Positions 34,147-42,658 of a stretch of DNA of 64,000 bases are shown one piece after another (position 1 is the stretch's first letter; every line of letters starts with the position of its first letter). The DNA lies in NCBI RefSeq assembly GCF_008017415.1, contig NZ_VRSV01000002.1, positions 186,001 through 250,000 of the forward strand, in the 5' to 3' direction. The stretch comes from Microbacterium hatanonis. GTDB taxonomy: Bacteria > Actinomycetota > Actinomycetes > Actinomycetales > Microbacteriaceae. A program made the translations under genes and the position numbers. The notes beneath the pieces are model-generated. The model was not told the DNA's origin and made no database searches. It worked only from the letters and a program-made list of their open reading frames with translations.

Positions 34147-34955
34147 CGGTCACGCGCTCCGCGGTGATCGACCCCTCGACCGTCGAGGCCTACCGCGGCA
34201 CGTTCGCCGCGGCCGAGGCTCCCCTGCACGTCGGAGACGACCTGCCCGCCGGCTGGGAGGGAGTCTCCTTCCCGTTCGCGGTGCCGCTCGCCGACCTGCG
34301 CCCCGACGGCACCCCCGCGCGCGACGGGGTCGTTCCCGAGATCGACCTCCCCCGTCGCATGTACGCGGGGGAGGACACCGAGTTCGTCTCAGTCGTCCGC
34401 CTCGGCGACACCGTGCGACAGACGACGGCGCTCGGCCCGGTCGTCGAGAAGACCGGACGCAACGGCCGGCTCACGTTCGTCGACGTCGAACGCGAGTACG
34501 CCGTCGACGGCGCGGTCGCGATCCGCAGCGTGTGGCACGACGTCTTCCTCGAGGACGCGGGCTCGCCGGCGCGCGATCCGAGGCGCGATCCCGCGGCCGC
34601 AGCATCCGCCGAGTGGATCGAGACCGTCACCCTCGACATCCGCCAGCTGTTCCGGTTCTCGGCCCTCACCTTCAACACCCACCTCATCCACTACGACCGC
34701 GCCTGGGCACGTGAGCGGGAGGGTCTTCCCGATCTGCTCGTGCACGGCCCGCTGACCAGGATCCTGATGATGGATGCTGCGCGCCGCCGCACGCCCGGGC
34801 GCACACCCCGCCGGCTCTCGGTGCGCGCCGTGGCGCCGGTGCTGGTCGACCGCGAGATCCGCTTCGCAGGACGCAGCGGCGACGACGCGACGACCGTCAC
34901 CGCCCTCGACGCCGACGACGTCGTACTGGCCGTCGCCGAGGTCGCCTGGGCGTGA
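34143..34955 (+). CDS. MaoC/HTD2-like acyl-CoA hydratase (mesaconyl-C4-CoA hydratase-like)
   Basis: 270 residues with the double-hotdog layout of FAS1-like dehydratases. The first hotdog includes PRRMYAGEDTEF and the second the hydratase signature FNTHLIHYDRAWARE followed by LLVHGPLTRIL. Relatives include mesaconyl-C4-CoA hydratase of the 3-hydroxypropionate cycle and mycobacterial itaconyl-CoA hydratase. Start is GTG 34143, overlapping the CoA-transferase stop as GTGA. It is the last gene of the operon. In an HMG pathway it could hydrate 3-methylglutaconyl-CoA to HMG-CoA; in an itaconate or mesaconate pathway it would make citramalyl-CoA. Both are inferences. It nearly abuts the convergent WS/DGAT remnant. 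Confidence 0.82.
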   Translation: MTVTRSAVIDPSTVEAYRGTFAAAEAPLHVGDDLPAGWEGVSFPFAVPLADLRPDGTPARDGVVPEIDLPRRMYAGEDTEFVSVVRLGDTVRQTTALGPVVEKTGRNGRLTFVDVEREYAVDGAVAIRSVWHDVFLEDAGSPARDPRRDPAAAASAEWIETVTLDIRQLFRFSALTFNTHLIHYDRAWAREREGLPDLLVHGPLTRILMMDAARRRTPGRTPRRLSVRAVAPVLVDREIRFAGRSGDDATTVTALDADDVVLAVAEVAWA

Positions 34956-34958
34956 CGC

Positions 34959-36221
34959 TCAGGTCGGGGCGAGCGCCTCGAAGGCGTCGTGCGTCGCGTC
35001 GGCGAGGCCGGTGACGTCGGCGACGGCGGTCGGGTCGACGCAGAAGCCGACGCCCATCCGGTCGGCACTGGAGATGGCCGAGATGCGCAGGGCGTGGTGG
35101 GCCGCGGGCTCCGATGACGTGTAGAGCCGCTCCACCCGCCGACCCGACACCACGACGGCGGTGCGGGGTCCCGGCACGTTCGAGATCGCGACGCCGAACT
35201 CCCGGGGATTGTCGGCGACGGCCCGCGCGAGGCTCCCCGCCCGGCCGAGCGCGCGGAAGAGATCGTCCATCAGCGCGGCGTCGTGGTCGAGCTTGCGGAC
35301 GCGGGTCTGCGCGCTGATGCCGTCGAGGCGTCGCAGATCGTCGCTCTCCTGCAGGAGCAGGTCGACGTTCAGGAACGAATCGCGGTTGCCCGCCCCGGCG
35401 TCCTCCCCCGCGACGCGCAGGCTCACCGGGATCTGCGCGCGCAGGCGCGGGAGGGCGTGTCCTCGGGCCTGCGGGAGCCCGCTGATCCACCGGCGCAGCC
35501 CCCCGGCGACGACGGCGAGCAGCACGTCGTTGACGGTCGCATGCTCCGGGCGGGCCGCGCCGACGGCCCGGAGTGCGTCGAGCGGAAGATCGGCGAAGGC
35601 GAGCGCCCTCTCCCGGGTGATCGGCCGATCGAACGGCGAGCGCGCCCCGGGGCGGCCGAGCTCACGCGCGAGCGCCCCGGGCATGCGCTCCCACTCGAGC
35701 CAGCGGGGGATCGGAGGAGCCGCCGCGCGCACCCCGACCGGATGCACCGGAACGTCATGGGGATCGAAGAGCACCGCGTCGAGGAACCGGACGCCGCCGA
35801 TCCCGTCGGCCATCGCGTGGTGCAGCCGCACCGCGACGGCGTGCCGGCCGTCGTGGAGCGGACCGACCAGGTCGACCGTCCACAGCGGCCGCGAACGGTC
35901 GAGGTGCTGCGACATGAGCTCCCCCACCACGCGACGGAGGTCTTCGGGGGTCCCGGCCGAGCGACGCCGCACGTGATGGTCGAGGTCGATGCGCTCGACC
36001 CTCTGCTACACCGGACCCGACGGGCCCGCCTCGACGCGATCGAGCGCTCGGGGGAAGCGGTCGAGGCCGGCGAGGATGCGCTCGCCGACCGCGCCGGCGT
36101 CGAGCGGAGCGCCCGGTTCGAGCACGAGCAGTTTCAGGGTGTGGCCGAGCACCGAGTCGGACTCGAGGGCCAGGATGCGGGCGTCGTCGGCCGCCAGCGG
36201 CCGCGTCGCATCCCCGTTCAC
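34959..36221 (-). pseudogene. WS/DGAT wax ester synthase gene with in-frame amber stop
   Basis: Reading from GTG 36221, the frame encodes LAADDARILALESDS and on to GPSGPV, then TAG at 36008-36006, then continues in the same frame with QRVERIDLDHHVRRRSAG to a normal end at 34959. All later family features are intact, including the catalytic HHxxxDG (RLHHAMADGIGGV) and NVPGP. Total 420 codons is close to the usual 440-470. Homologues often have PVW at this position, so TGG to TAG (one G to A change) is the simplest event. The downstream GTG at 35972 falls inside the conserved HHVRR and is not a real start. If functional it would esterify fatty alcohols or diacylglycerol. Nonsense mutation, sequencing error or readthrough remain open. 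Confidence 0.8.
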
Positions 36222-36276
36222 GACCACAGCTTGCCAGTCGCGTTCAGCCGTTGTACACCGCGCCGTGCGCGCCGCG

Positions 36277-36306
36277 TTGCGGAGGAGTTCGAAACCAGCG
36301 TAGTGT
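36277..36306 (+). promoter_or_regulatory. Promoter TTGCGG-N18-TAGTGT of the KimA-like gene (leaderless)
   Basis: -35 TTGCGG at 36277-36282 and -10 TAGTGT at 36301-36306, with eight bases to GTG 36315. The most complete promoter in the window. Confidence 0.7.
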
Positions 36307-36314
36307 CGCGCGTC

Positions 36315-38423
36315 GTGACTGATGAAAGTCGCGACTCCGGCGAGGACGTGCCGGTCGCGCAGACCCCCATGGCGAAACGCCTGCTGATCGGCGACCCGCT
36401 GACGTCGGAGAAGCTCGACGACCAGCTTCTCCCGAAGAAGATGGCGCTGCCGATCTTCGCCTCCGACGCTCTGTCGTCGGTCGCGTACGCGCCGCAGGAA
36501 CTGCTGATGATCCTGCTCATCGGGGGTACGGCGCTGCTGACCTTCAGCCCCTGGGTCGCGGGCGCCGTCGTGCTGGTGCTCGTGGTCGTGGTCACGAGCT
36601 ACCGGCAGCTGATCAAGGCCTATCCCTCGGGCGGCGGCGACTACGAGGTCGCGCGCACGAACCTGGGCGAGATACCCGGCGTCATCGTCGGGGCGGCCCT
36701 GCTGGTCGACTACATCCTGACCGTCGCGGTGTCGGTCGCGTCCGGCGTCGACAACATCATCTCGGCGATCCCCGAGCTCAACCCGTTCCGCATCGAATTC
36801 GCCGTCGGGTTCGTCGTGCTGATCGTCATCGTGAACCTGCGCGGGGTGCGCGAAGCATCCGCGGTCTTCGCGATCCCCACCTACCTCTTCATCGGTTCGG
36901 TCGCGCTCATGATCGTGGTGGGCCTGGCCCGCACGGTCGCCGGCGACCCGCCCGTCGCCTCGAGCGCCGACTACGCCGTGCAGGCGGAGTCGCTCACGCA
37001 AGCGGCGATGATCCTGCTGGTGCTGCGCGCCTTCTCGAGCGGATGCTCCGCCCTCACCGGCGTCGAGGCCGTCTCGAACGGCGTGCCCGCGTTCCGCAAG
37101 CCGAAGATCCGCAATGCGCAGACGACGCTGAGCCTCATGGGCATCATCGCGATCGTGCTGTTCGTGGGCCTGACGATCGTCGCGCTCGTCTCGGGCGTGC
37201 GTTACGCCGAAGACCCCTGCCACCTCGTCGGCTTCGACTGCACGCAGCCCCAGCCGAGCCTCATGGCGCAGGTCGCCGCGGCGACCTTCGGCATGGGCAG
37301 CATCCCGTTCTTCGTCATCCAGGCCGCGACCGCCTGCGTGCTGCTGCTGGCGGCCAACACCGCCTTCAACGGCTTCCCGCTGCTGGGGTCGACCCTCGCC
37401 CGCGACGGCTACGCCCCGAAGTCGCTCAACACCCGCGGCGACCGGCTGGTCTACTCCAACGGCATGATCGTTCTCGGCATCGTCGCGATCATCGTGCTGA
37501 TCGTCTATCAGGCCGATCAGACCGACCTCATCCAGCTCTACATCATCGGCGTGTTCGTCTCGTTCTCCCTGGGCCAGATCGGAATGGTGCGGCACTGGCG
37601 CCGCGCGCTGCGGGGCCTGCAAGACCTGACGCCCGAGGCGGCGAAGCAGGACTCGGCGCGATACGAACGGCGCTCGGCGATCAGCGGACTGATCATCAAC
37701 GCCATCGGCGCGGGCCTGACGGTGGCCGTGCTCATCATCGTCACGATCACGAAGTTCACCCACGGTGCGTGGCTGGTGTTCCTCGCGATCCCGATCCTCG
37801 CGGTGCTGATGGTGGGCGTGAACCGCTACTACCGCGACGTCGAGCACGAGATCGAGATGGACGACACGGTGCACTTCGGGGCCGAGGGCGACGTCGCGAT
37901 CGTGCTGGTGAACCGCTTGCAGAAGCCCATCGTGAAGGCGATCGACTACGCCCTGGCCGCGAACCACGAGAAGACGCTCGCGGTGCACGTCGCCGTCAAC
38001 GAGGCCGATGCCGCCCGGCTGCAGAAGGACTGGGCGGAGCACGAGGTGCCGGTACCGCTCGTCATCATCGACTCGCCCTACCGGGCCTACACGTCGCCGG
38101 TCGCCGGCTTCATCCAGAAGTACCGCGAGAAGCACGGCTCATCGGTGGTGACGGTCTACCTGCCGCAGTACATCGTGGGGCACTGGTGGGAGGCGTTCCT
38201 GCACAACCGCAGGGCCCGCCGCCTGGCGAACCAGCTCATGCTGCTGCACGGCGTCTCGATCACGCTCGTTCCGTGGCTGCTCGACTCGTCGGAGATCATC
38301 TACGGTCGGCGATCCCGCCCGCTCCCGGGCCAGCAGCGCGGCGGCCAGCCGATGCCGGAGGTCGGGCACCGCCCGCACCACCTGTCGCGCGGCTCCGACG
38401 AGACGCCGCCGTCCGCCGGATAG
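36315..38423 (+). CDS. KimA-like APC potassium permease
   Basis: 702 residues: about 12 membrane helices (residues 35-490) and a 200-residue cytosolic C-terminus ending in a Pro/Arg-rich tail. The N-terminal motif KKMALPIFASDALSSVAYAPQE matches the start of KimA (YdaO) of Bacillus, a high-affinity K+/H+ symporter, and SYRQLIKAYPSGGGDYEVA follows. YANFFGG-type amino acid transporters lack the long tail. Proximity to kdp genes supports a role in K+ uptake. Start is GTG 36315, fixed by the leaderless promoter; upstream in-frame codons belong to the complementary strand of the WS/DGAT gene. No c-di-AMP riboswitch fits in the short upstream region. It ends in a strong hairpin. Confidence 0.85.
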   Translation: MTDESRDSGEDVPVAQTPMAKRLLIGDPLTSEKLDDQLLPKKMALPIFASDALSSVAYAPQELLMILLIGGTALLTFSPWVAGAVVLVLVVVVTSYRQLIKAYPSGGGDYEVARTNLGEIPGVIVGAALLVDYILTVAVSVASGVDNIISAIPELNPFRIEFAVGFVVLIVIVNLRGVREASAVFAIPTYLFIGSVALMIVVGLARTVAGDPPVASSADYAVQAESLTQAAMILLVLRAFSSGCSALTGVEAVSNGVPAFRKPKIRNAQTTLSLMGIIAIVLFVGLTIVALVSGVRYAEDPCHLVGFDCTQPQPSLMAQVAAATFGMGSIPFFVIQAATACVLLLAANTAFNGFPLLGSTLARDGYAPKSLNTRGDRLVYSNGMIVLGIVAIIVLIVYQADQTDLIQLYIIGVFVSFSLGQIGMVRHWRRALRGLQDLTPEAAKQDSARYERRSAISGLIINAIGAGLTVAVLIIVTITKFTHGAWLVFLAIPILAVLMVGVNRYYRDVEHEIEMDDTVHFGAEGDVAIVLVNRLQKPIVKAIDYALAANHEKTLAVHVAVNEADAARLQKDWAEHEVPVPLVIIDSPYRAYTSPVAGFIQKYREKHGSSVVTVYLPQYIVGHWWEAFLHNRRARRLANQLMLLHGVSITLVPWLLDSSEIIYGRRSRPLPGQQRGGQPMPEVGHRPHHLSRGSDETPPSAG

Positions 38424-38450
38424 CGCGGCCCCGCCGCATCCATTCGCCCT

Positions 38451-38506
38451 GAGAGCCCAGAACACCCGGACGCGCACATCGCGCGCTCCGGGGGTTCTGG
38501 GCTTTC
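38451..38506. terminator. Long hairpin between convergent KimA-like and DUF2254 genes
   Basis: Arms 38451-38475 and 38481-38506 pair nearly throughout (AGCCCAGAAC with GTTCTGGGCT, then CCCGGA with TCCGGG). It shares the ACACCCGGAC core with 11934-11989. Confidence 0.8.
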
Positions 38507-38535
38507 GACGTGGGTAGACGGATGCGGGGCCCGAC

Positions 38536-39795
38536 TCAGCGAGCCCGGAGGGCCCACGCCTCGCGCGCCGCCGAGCGGACGATGCGGAAATCGTCGCGGT
38601 GCATGGCCCGCTTCGCGCGACGCAGCGCATCGTCGGCGGCCGCGATGAAGACGTGGCGATGCTGCGCCGATACCGCAGCGAGGCCTGCCAGGCACTTCTG
38701 CAGCCGGATCTGCACCTCGACGATGCCGGCGCCGTCGCGGGCGAGGGGCCGCACGGCATCGGTCACGAGCGTCTCGAGCCGGGGCGCCTCGATCCAGACG
38801 TGCTCGAAGTGCACCTCGGGGTCGGGGTCGGCCTCGAGGGCGACCGTGAAGACGCGATGGAAGGCGGAGACGACCTCGATGGCCGTGCCCGGGTCGTTCG
38901 TCGCGGGCGAGAGTGCGCGGCTGCCGATCTCGGCGAGCGCGATCACACCGAGGCGCGGATCCTGCTCGTAGTCGCGGTGCGGCGTCAGCCGGAACGCGCG
39001 GCGCATGGCGGACAGCCCCGCCTCGTCGACGGCGCCCGACACGTGAGCGAGCGGATGCAACCGGTCAGCCTGGCGCCCTGGTGTCGTGCCGACGAACACC
39101 TGCGCCCCGGCCTTGCCCGCCTCGCGGTCGAGAGCGGCGACGTCGATCCGGGTGACGTACCCGACCTCGTCCGCCCAGAGCGGCACCGCGTCGACCGGCA
39201 CCGCGGTGAGGGGCCTCGCCCCCAGCGTGGGCGCGGCGGCGTAGGCCGTGAGCGACGCGGCCGCAGCACGCTCGACACGATCGATCACGTCGGCCATGCG
39301 GCCGAACTGGGCGAGGTGGGCGATCCATCGCATCAGCGTGACGACGATGACGGCGACGATCACCAGGGTGCCCAGGAACAGGATCGTGCGCCCCTGGTCG
39401 TTGTAGTAGCCGGTGGAGAGGGCGATGATCCCCACCATCGAGAAGACGAATGCGCCCACGAAGGTCGACAGGGCGTTCTGCGAGGTCGGGTCGGCGATCA
39501 GCAGCTGGGTCGACCGCGGGGTCGCGATGGTCGTCGCCGACGAATACGCGGTGACCATCGCCGTGATGGAGAACGTGGTCGCCGTGAGCATCGCGGTCGC
39601 GATGATCTGCAGGAGCGAGCCGACGGAGTTCTGGCCGAGCTCGATCACGAGGCGGAAGGGCACGACCGCGCCGATGAAGCCGGCGGCGAGCGCGAACAGG
39701 ACGGCGATGAGGGCGAACAGGGTCGCGCGCACCCATACCGTGCGCGTCAACCTCGCCAGGAAGGATCCGATCGTGCCGCGGGGACGTGAGGACAT
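38536..39795 (-). CDS. DUF2254 predicted membrane protein
   Basis: 419 residues. Four hydrophobic segments lie in residues 20-155 (VWVRATLFALIAVLFALAAG; SVGSLLQIIATAMLTATTFS; TFVGAFVFSMVGIIALS; ILFLGTLVIVAVIVV), followed by a soluble C-terminal domain of about 240 residues. The membrane part with SITAMVTAYSSATTIATPRS and the soluble ALSPATNDPGTAIEV segment are hallmarks of DUF2254. Function of the family is not established; the architecture suggests a membrane sensor or channel. ATG 39795 is preceded by TAGGGT at six bases. It is convergent with the KimA-like gene and downstream of the Pr6Pr gene. Confidence 0.85.
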   Translation of the reverse strand: MSSRPRGTIGSFLARLTRTVWVRATLFALIAVLFALAAGFIGAVVPFRLVIELGQNSVGSLLQIIATAMLTATTFSITAMVTAYSSATTIATPRSTQLLIADPTSQNALSTFVGAFVFSMVGIIALSTGYYNDQGRTILFLGTLVIVAVIVVTLMRWIAHLAQFGRMADVIDRVERAAAASLTAYAAAPTLGARPLTAVPVDAVPLWADEVGYVTRIDVAALDREAGKAGAQVFVGTTPGRQADRLHPLAHVSGAVDEAGLSAMRRAFRLTPHRDYEQDPRLGVIALAEIGSRALSPATNDPGTAIEVVSAFHRVFTVALEADPDPEVHFEHVWIEAPRLETLVTDAVRPLARDGAGIVEVQIRLQKCLAGLAAVSAQHRHVFIAAADDALRRAKRAMHRDDFRIVRSAAREAWALRAR

Positions 39796-39801
39796 CGGAT
39801 C

Positions 39802-39807
39802 ACCCTA
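39802..39807 (-). promoter_or_regulatory. -10 hexamer TAGGGT of DUF2254 overlapping a stop codon
   Basis: TAGGGT on the minus strand, six bases before ATG 39795. Its first three bases are the TAG stop of the upstream Pr6Pr gene (39807-39805). Confidence 0.6.
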
Positions 39808-40593
39808 GCCGCGCCTCCGCGGGGCGCTGACGTCGAGGTCGCGCCCGCGCCTGCGTCCCACGGCGACGACGACCAAGGCCGCGAGGAGGACGACGAGCCC
39901 GATGAGCCCGACGAAGCCGGCGACGGTGACGTATCCGCCGGGCTGGTACGGGTTGAGGAAGGGGTAGGGATACCAGTACGGCACCCCGGTCAGGGTGTTG
40001 GTCACCAGGTTCGCACGCGCCAGCGTATAGACGACCCACGCGGCGGGGAAGGCCAGAATCCACGCGACGCGCGACCACGGCAGGGCCCGCCGATTCGGGC
40101 CGAGGAAGAGGTCGAGCACGAAGAACGACGGCACGATCCCGTGGAGGATCACGCTCGCCCACGGCAGGATCGCGTTGCGCGCCATGGGCATGCCGGGCAC
40201 GTTCACGTTGTAGACGACACCCGTGACGAAGATGCACGTCGTCGCCGCGGCGAGAGCCATCGCCAGCGGTGCCGGTTCGCGGCGGCCGCCGCGGGCGATC
40301 CAGAACCAGACGGCCGCCCACAGCAGCACGACGGCCGCGGCCGAGTTCGACACCATGGTGAAGAAGCCGAAGTAGTTCGCCGCCACCGTCGGCACATGAC
40401 GGTCGCCCTCGATGGCGCCGCGGATCACCACCTCCGCAGGAGCCGCAACGCCGACGACGGCCGTGATGGCCGCCGCCACGCGCAGCATCGTCCAGGTCTG
40501 CGCCCACTCGTTCGATCGCAGCGCGGTGGCGATCATGCGACCCGCCGCACGCGCGCGGGTGCCGCGGATCGGCGTCGGCCGCCCATCGTCCAC
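39805..40593 (-). CDS. Pr6Pr-family membrane protein
   Basis: 262 residues with six or seven predicted membrane helices. Family motifs: ANYFGFFTMVSN at about 72-83, TGVVYNVNVPG, LHGIVPSFFVLDLFLGP and GVPYWYPYPFLNP near the C-terminus. These define the Pr6Pr/FAR-17a-AIG1-like group of integral membrane proteins, whose animal relatives are membrane lipid (FAHFA) hydrolases; bacterial function is unknown. Start is GTG 40593 with GGAGG five bases upstream. It is divergent from the kdp operon across 210 bases. A polar, Arg-rich N-terminus of about 30 residues precedes the first helix; an internal ATG at residue 20 is a less likely start. Confidence 0.8.
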   Translation of the reverse strand: MDDGRPTPIRGTRARAAGRMIATALRSNEWAQTWTMLRVAAAITAVVGVAAPAEVVIRGAIEGDRHVPTVAANYFGFFTMVSNSAAAVVLLWAAVWFWIARGGRREPAPLAMALAAATTCIFVTGVVYNVNVPGMPMARNAILPWASVILHGIVPSFFVLDLFLGPNRRALPWSRVAWILAFPAAWVVYTLARANLVTNTLTGVPYWYPYPFLNPYQPGGYVTVAGFVGLIGLVVLLAALVVVAVGRRRGRDLDVSAPRRRG

Positions 40594-40803
40594 CAGGACC
40601 TCCCCCGGTCGTCGACTCGGCCTGTCGGTGCCATTATGGCTCCCGCCGTAGGCGGTCCGTGAGGGCTTGCGCCGGGGCCGTATGGATTCCGTGAGGACGG
40701 GCGGATGCGGCGTCGCAGCGCGGTTGCATCGGAACCGTGACCCGGGGATAGCGCCGGGTCGCCCGCGCGCAGCAGCGCGGCCGCACCGTCTTGAGGAGCT
40801 CCC
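40594..40803. other. Divergent intergenic region upstream of kdp
   Basis: 210 bases without a gene. GACCCGG (40739-40745) and CCGGGTC (40754-40760) form a short inverted repeat. The kdp promoter and KdpE site must lie here but I could not identify them with confidence. The rightward gene has GAGGAG at 40793-40798. Confidence 0.5.
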
Positions 40804-40887
40804 GTGCTCGATGTCGTCTACATCGCCGCGACGATCGTGCTGTTCGCACTCGTCGCCCTGATCGCCCGGGGGGTCGAGCGGCTATGA
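40804..40887 (+). CDS. 27-residue single-helix membrane peptide preceding KdpF
   Basis: Short gene: GTG 40804, GAGGAG five bases upstream, TGA at 40885-40887 overlapping the kdpF ATG as ATGA. The peptide starts MLDVVYIAATIVLFALVALI and ends ARGVERL: one membrane helix with a charged C-terminal end, similar in size and topology to KdpF but different in sequence (no RPERF end). The strong ribosome-binding site, the coupling overlap and the clean hydrophobic profile argue that it is real and the first gene of the kdp operon. Likely a small accessory or assembly peptide of the Kdp complex; I do not know a named family. Confidence 0.75.
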   Translation: MLDVVYIAATIVLFALVALIARGVERL

Positions 40888-40973
40888 CGTTCTTCTCCCT
40901 GCTCGCCGGCGTGCTGGCGATCGGCGCCGTGGTCTACCTCGTCGTCGCCCTCGTGCGACCGGAGAGGTTCTGA
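40884..40973 (+). CDS. kdpF: Potassium-transporting ATPase small subunit KdpF
   Basis: 29 residues: [20 protein letters not shown] and on to ALVRPERF. A single membrane helix followed by the conserved (L/V)xxPExF end is diagnostic of KdpF, which stabilises the KdpABC complex. ATG 40884 overlaps the upstream 27-residue peptide gene. The kdpA GTG follows one base after the stop, so the whole set is translated in chain. A longer in-frame reading starting near 40791 has no ribosome-binding site and is rejected. Confidence 0.93.
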   Translation: MTFFSLLAGVLAIGAVVYLVVALVRPERF

Positions 40974-40974
40974 G

Positions 40975-42657
40975 GTGACCGCCGAACAGTTCTGGTTCGC
41001 CGTCCTCCAGGCCGGCGCCCTCGCCCTCCTCCTCGCGCTCGCCTACCGTCCGGTCGGCGACTACATCGCACACGTCTACACCTCGGCGAAAGACCTCGCC
41101 GTCGAGCGGGGCACCTACCGCCTCATCGGCGTCGACCCGCGCTCCGCCCAGACCTGGCAGGCCTACCTCCGCGGGGTGCTGCTCTTCTCTTTCGTGGGGG
41201 TCGTGGTCGTCTACGCCCTCCAGCGCCTGCAGTCCTTCCTGCCGTACGCGCTGGGACTGTCCGCGCCGAGCGAACCGCTCGCGTTCAACACGGCCGTATC
41301 GTTCGTGACGAATACGAACTGGCAGTCGTACTCTCCCGAGCTCACGCTCGGCTACACCGTGCAGTTCGCCGGCCTCGCCGTGCAGAACTTCGTCTCGGCC
41401 GCCGTCGGCATCGCGGTGGCCATCGCGCTGGTGCGCGGCTTCGCCTATCGCCGGTCGGGCACGATCGGCAACTTCTGGGTCGACCTCGTGCGCGGCACCT
41501 ACCGGGTGCTGCTGCCCTTCTCGGTCATCGCGGCGATCGTGCTGCTCGCCGGCGGCGTGATCCAGAACTTCGCGGGCTTCACCGACGTGACGACCGTGGC
41601 CGGAGCCACGCAGTCGATCCCGGGCGGGCCGGTTGCCAGCCAAGAGGCGATCAAGCTCCTCGGCACCAACGGCGGCGGGTTCTTCAACGCAAACTCCTCG
41701 CACCCGTTCGAGAACCCGGCGCCCTGGACGAGCATGTTCGAGATCTTCCTCATGCTCGTGATCCCCTTCTCCCTCCCCCGTGCATTCGGACGGATCGTCG
41801 GCGACGACCGGCAGGGCTACGCGATCCTCGCCGTCATGGCAGGCATCTTCCTCGCCTCCCTCGTGCTCGTCACGTGGGCCGAGGCGGCCGCAGGCGGCAC
41901 CGCCCCCCAGCTCGCCGGAGCCGCGATGGAGGGCAAAGAGACACGGTTCGGGCTCTTCGGCTCGACGCTGTTCGGCTCCACGTCGACCCTCACCTCGACC
42001 GGCGCGGTCAACTCGATGCACGACAGCTACACCGCTCTGGGCGGAATGATGCCGATGATCAACATGATGCTGGGCGAGATCGCCCCCGGCGGAGTCGGCT
42101 CGGGCCTGTACGGGATGCTGGTGATCGCCGTGATCGCGGTATTCGTCGGCGGCCTCCTCATCGGGCGCACCCCCGAATACCTCGGCAAGAAGATCGGCCC
42201 GCGCGAGATCAAGCTCGCGAGCCTCTACATCCTCGTGACCCCGATCCTCGTGCTCGTCGGCACGGCGCTGAGCTTCGCAATCCCGGCCGTCCGCTCCGAC
42301 GTCGAGACCACATCGATCTGGAATCCCGGCATCCACGGCCTGAGCGAAGTGCTCTACGCGTTCACGTCGGCAGCCAACAACAACGGCTCCGCCTTCGCCG
42401 GCCTCACCGCGAACACCCCGTGGCTCAACACCGCGCTCGGTGTCGCGATGCTGCTCGGCCGCTTCGTGCCCATCGTGCTCGTGCTCGCGCTGGCGGGCTC
42501 GCTCGCCGCGCAGGACAAGGTGCCGTCGACCGTCGGAACGCTCCCGACGCACCGTCCCCAGTTCGCGGGGCTCCTCGCGGGCGTCGCGGTGATCATCACC
42601 GCTCTCACCTACTTCCCGGTCCTCACCCTCGGACCCCTCGCCGAAGGACTCTCCTGA
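40975..42657 (+). CDS. kdpA: Potassium-transporting ATPase channel subunit KdpA
   Basis: 560 residues, full length, about ten membrane helices. All four selectivity-filter segments of the SKT-type channel are present: [56 protein letters not shown] and [14 protein letters not shown], each with the central Gly/Asn pattern. GTG 40975 has AGG in the kdpF stop region. KdpA binds and passes K+, driven by KdpB. The order F-A-B-C and spacing (KdpB starts two bases after the stop) are canonical. It contains no unusual insertion. Confidence 0.97.
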   Translation: MTAEQFWFAVLQAGALALLLALAYRPVGDYIAHVYTSAKDLAVERGTYRLIGVDPRSAQTWQAYLRGVLLFSFVGVVVVYALQRLQSFLPYALGLSAPSEPLAFNTAVSFVTNTNWQSYSPELTLGYTVQFAGLAVQNFVSAAVGIAVAIALVRGFAYRRSGTIGNFWVDLVRGTYRVLLPFSVIAAIVLLAGGVIQNFAGFTDVTTVAGATQSIPGGPVASQEAIKLLGTNGGGFFNANSSHPFENPAPWTSMFEIFLMLVIPFSLPRAFGRIVGDDRQGYAILAVMAGIFLASLVLVTWAEAAAGGTAPQLAGAAMEGKETRFGLFGSTLFGSTSTLTSTGAVNSMHDSYTALGGMMPMINMMLGEIAPGGVGSGLYGMLVIAVIAVFVGGLLIGRTPEYLGKKIGPREIKLASLYILVTPILVLVGTALSFAIPAVRSDVETTSIWNPGIHGLSEVLYAFTSAANNNGSAFAGLTANTPWLNTALGVAMLLGRFVPIVLVLALAGSLAAQDKVPSTVGTLPTHRPQFAGLLAGVAVIITALTYFPVLTLGPLAEGLS

Positions 42658-42658
42658 C

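Noticed and set aside
34959..35972. A 337-residue WS/DGAT protein starting at GTG 35972
   Set aside because: That GTG is the Val of the conserved HHVRR motif, and matching N-terminal sequence continues in the same frame upstream of the TAG codon, so the gene is interrupted rather than short.
36222..36314. c-di-AMP (ydaO) riboswitch in front of the KimA-like gene
   Set aside because: Only 93 bases separate the start from the WS/DGAT start and the promoter predicts a leaderless transcript, leaving no room for the riboswitch.
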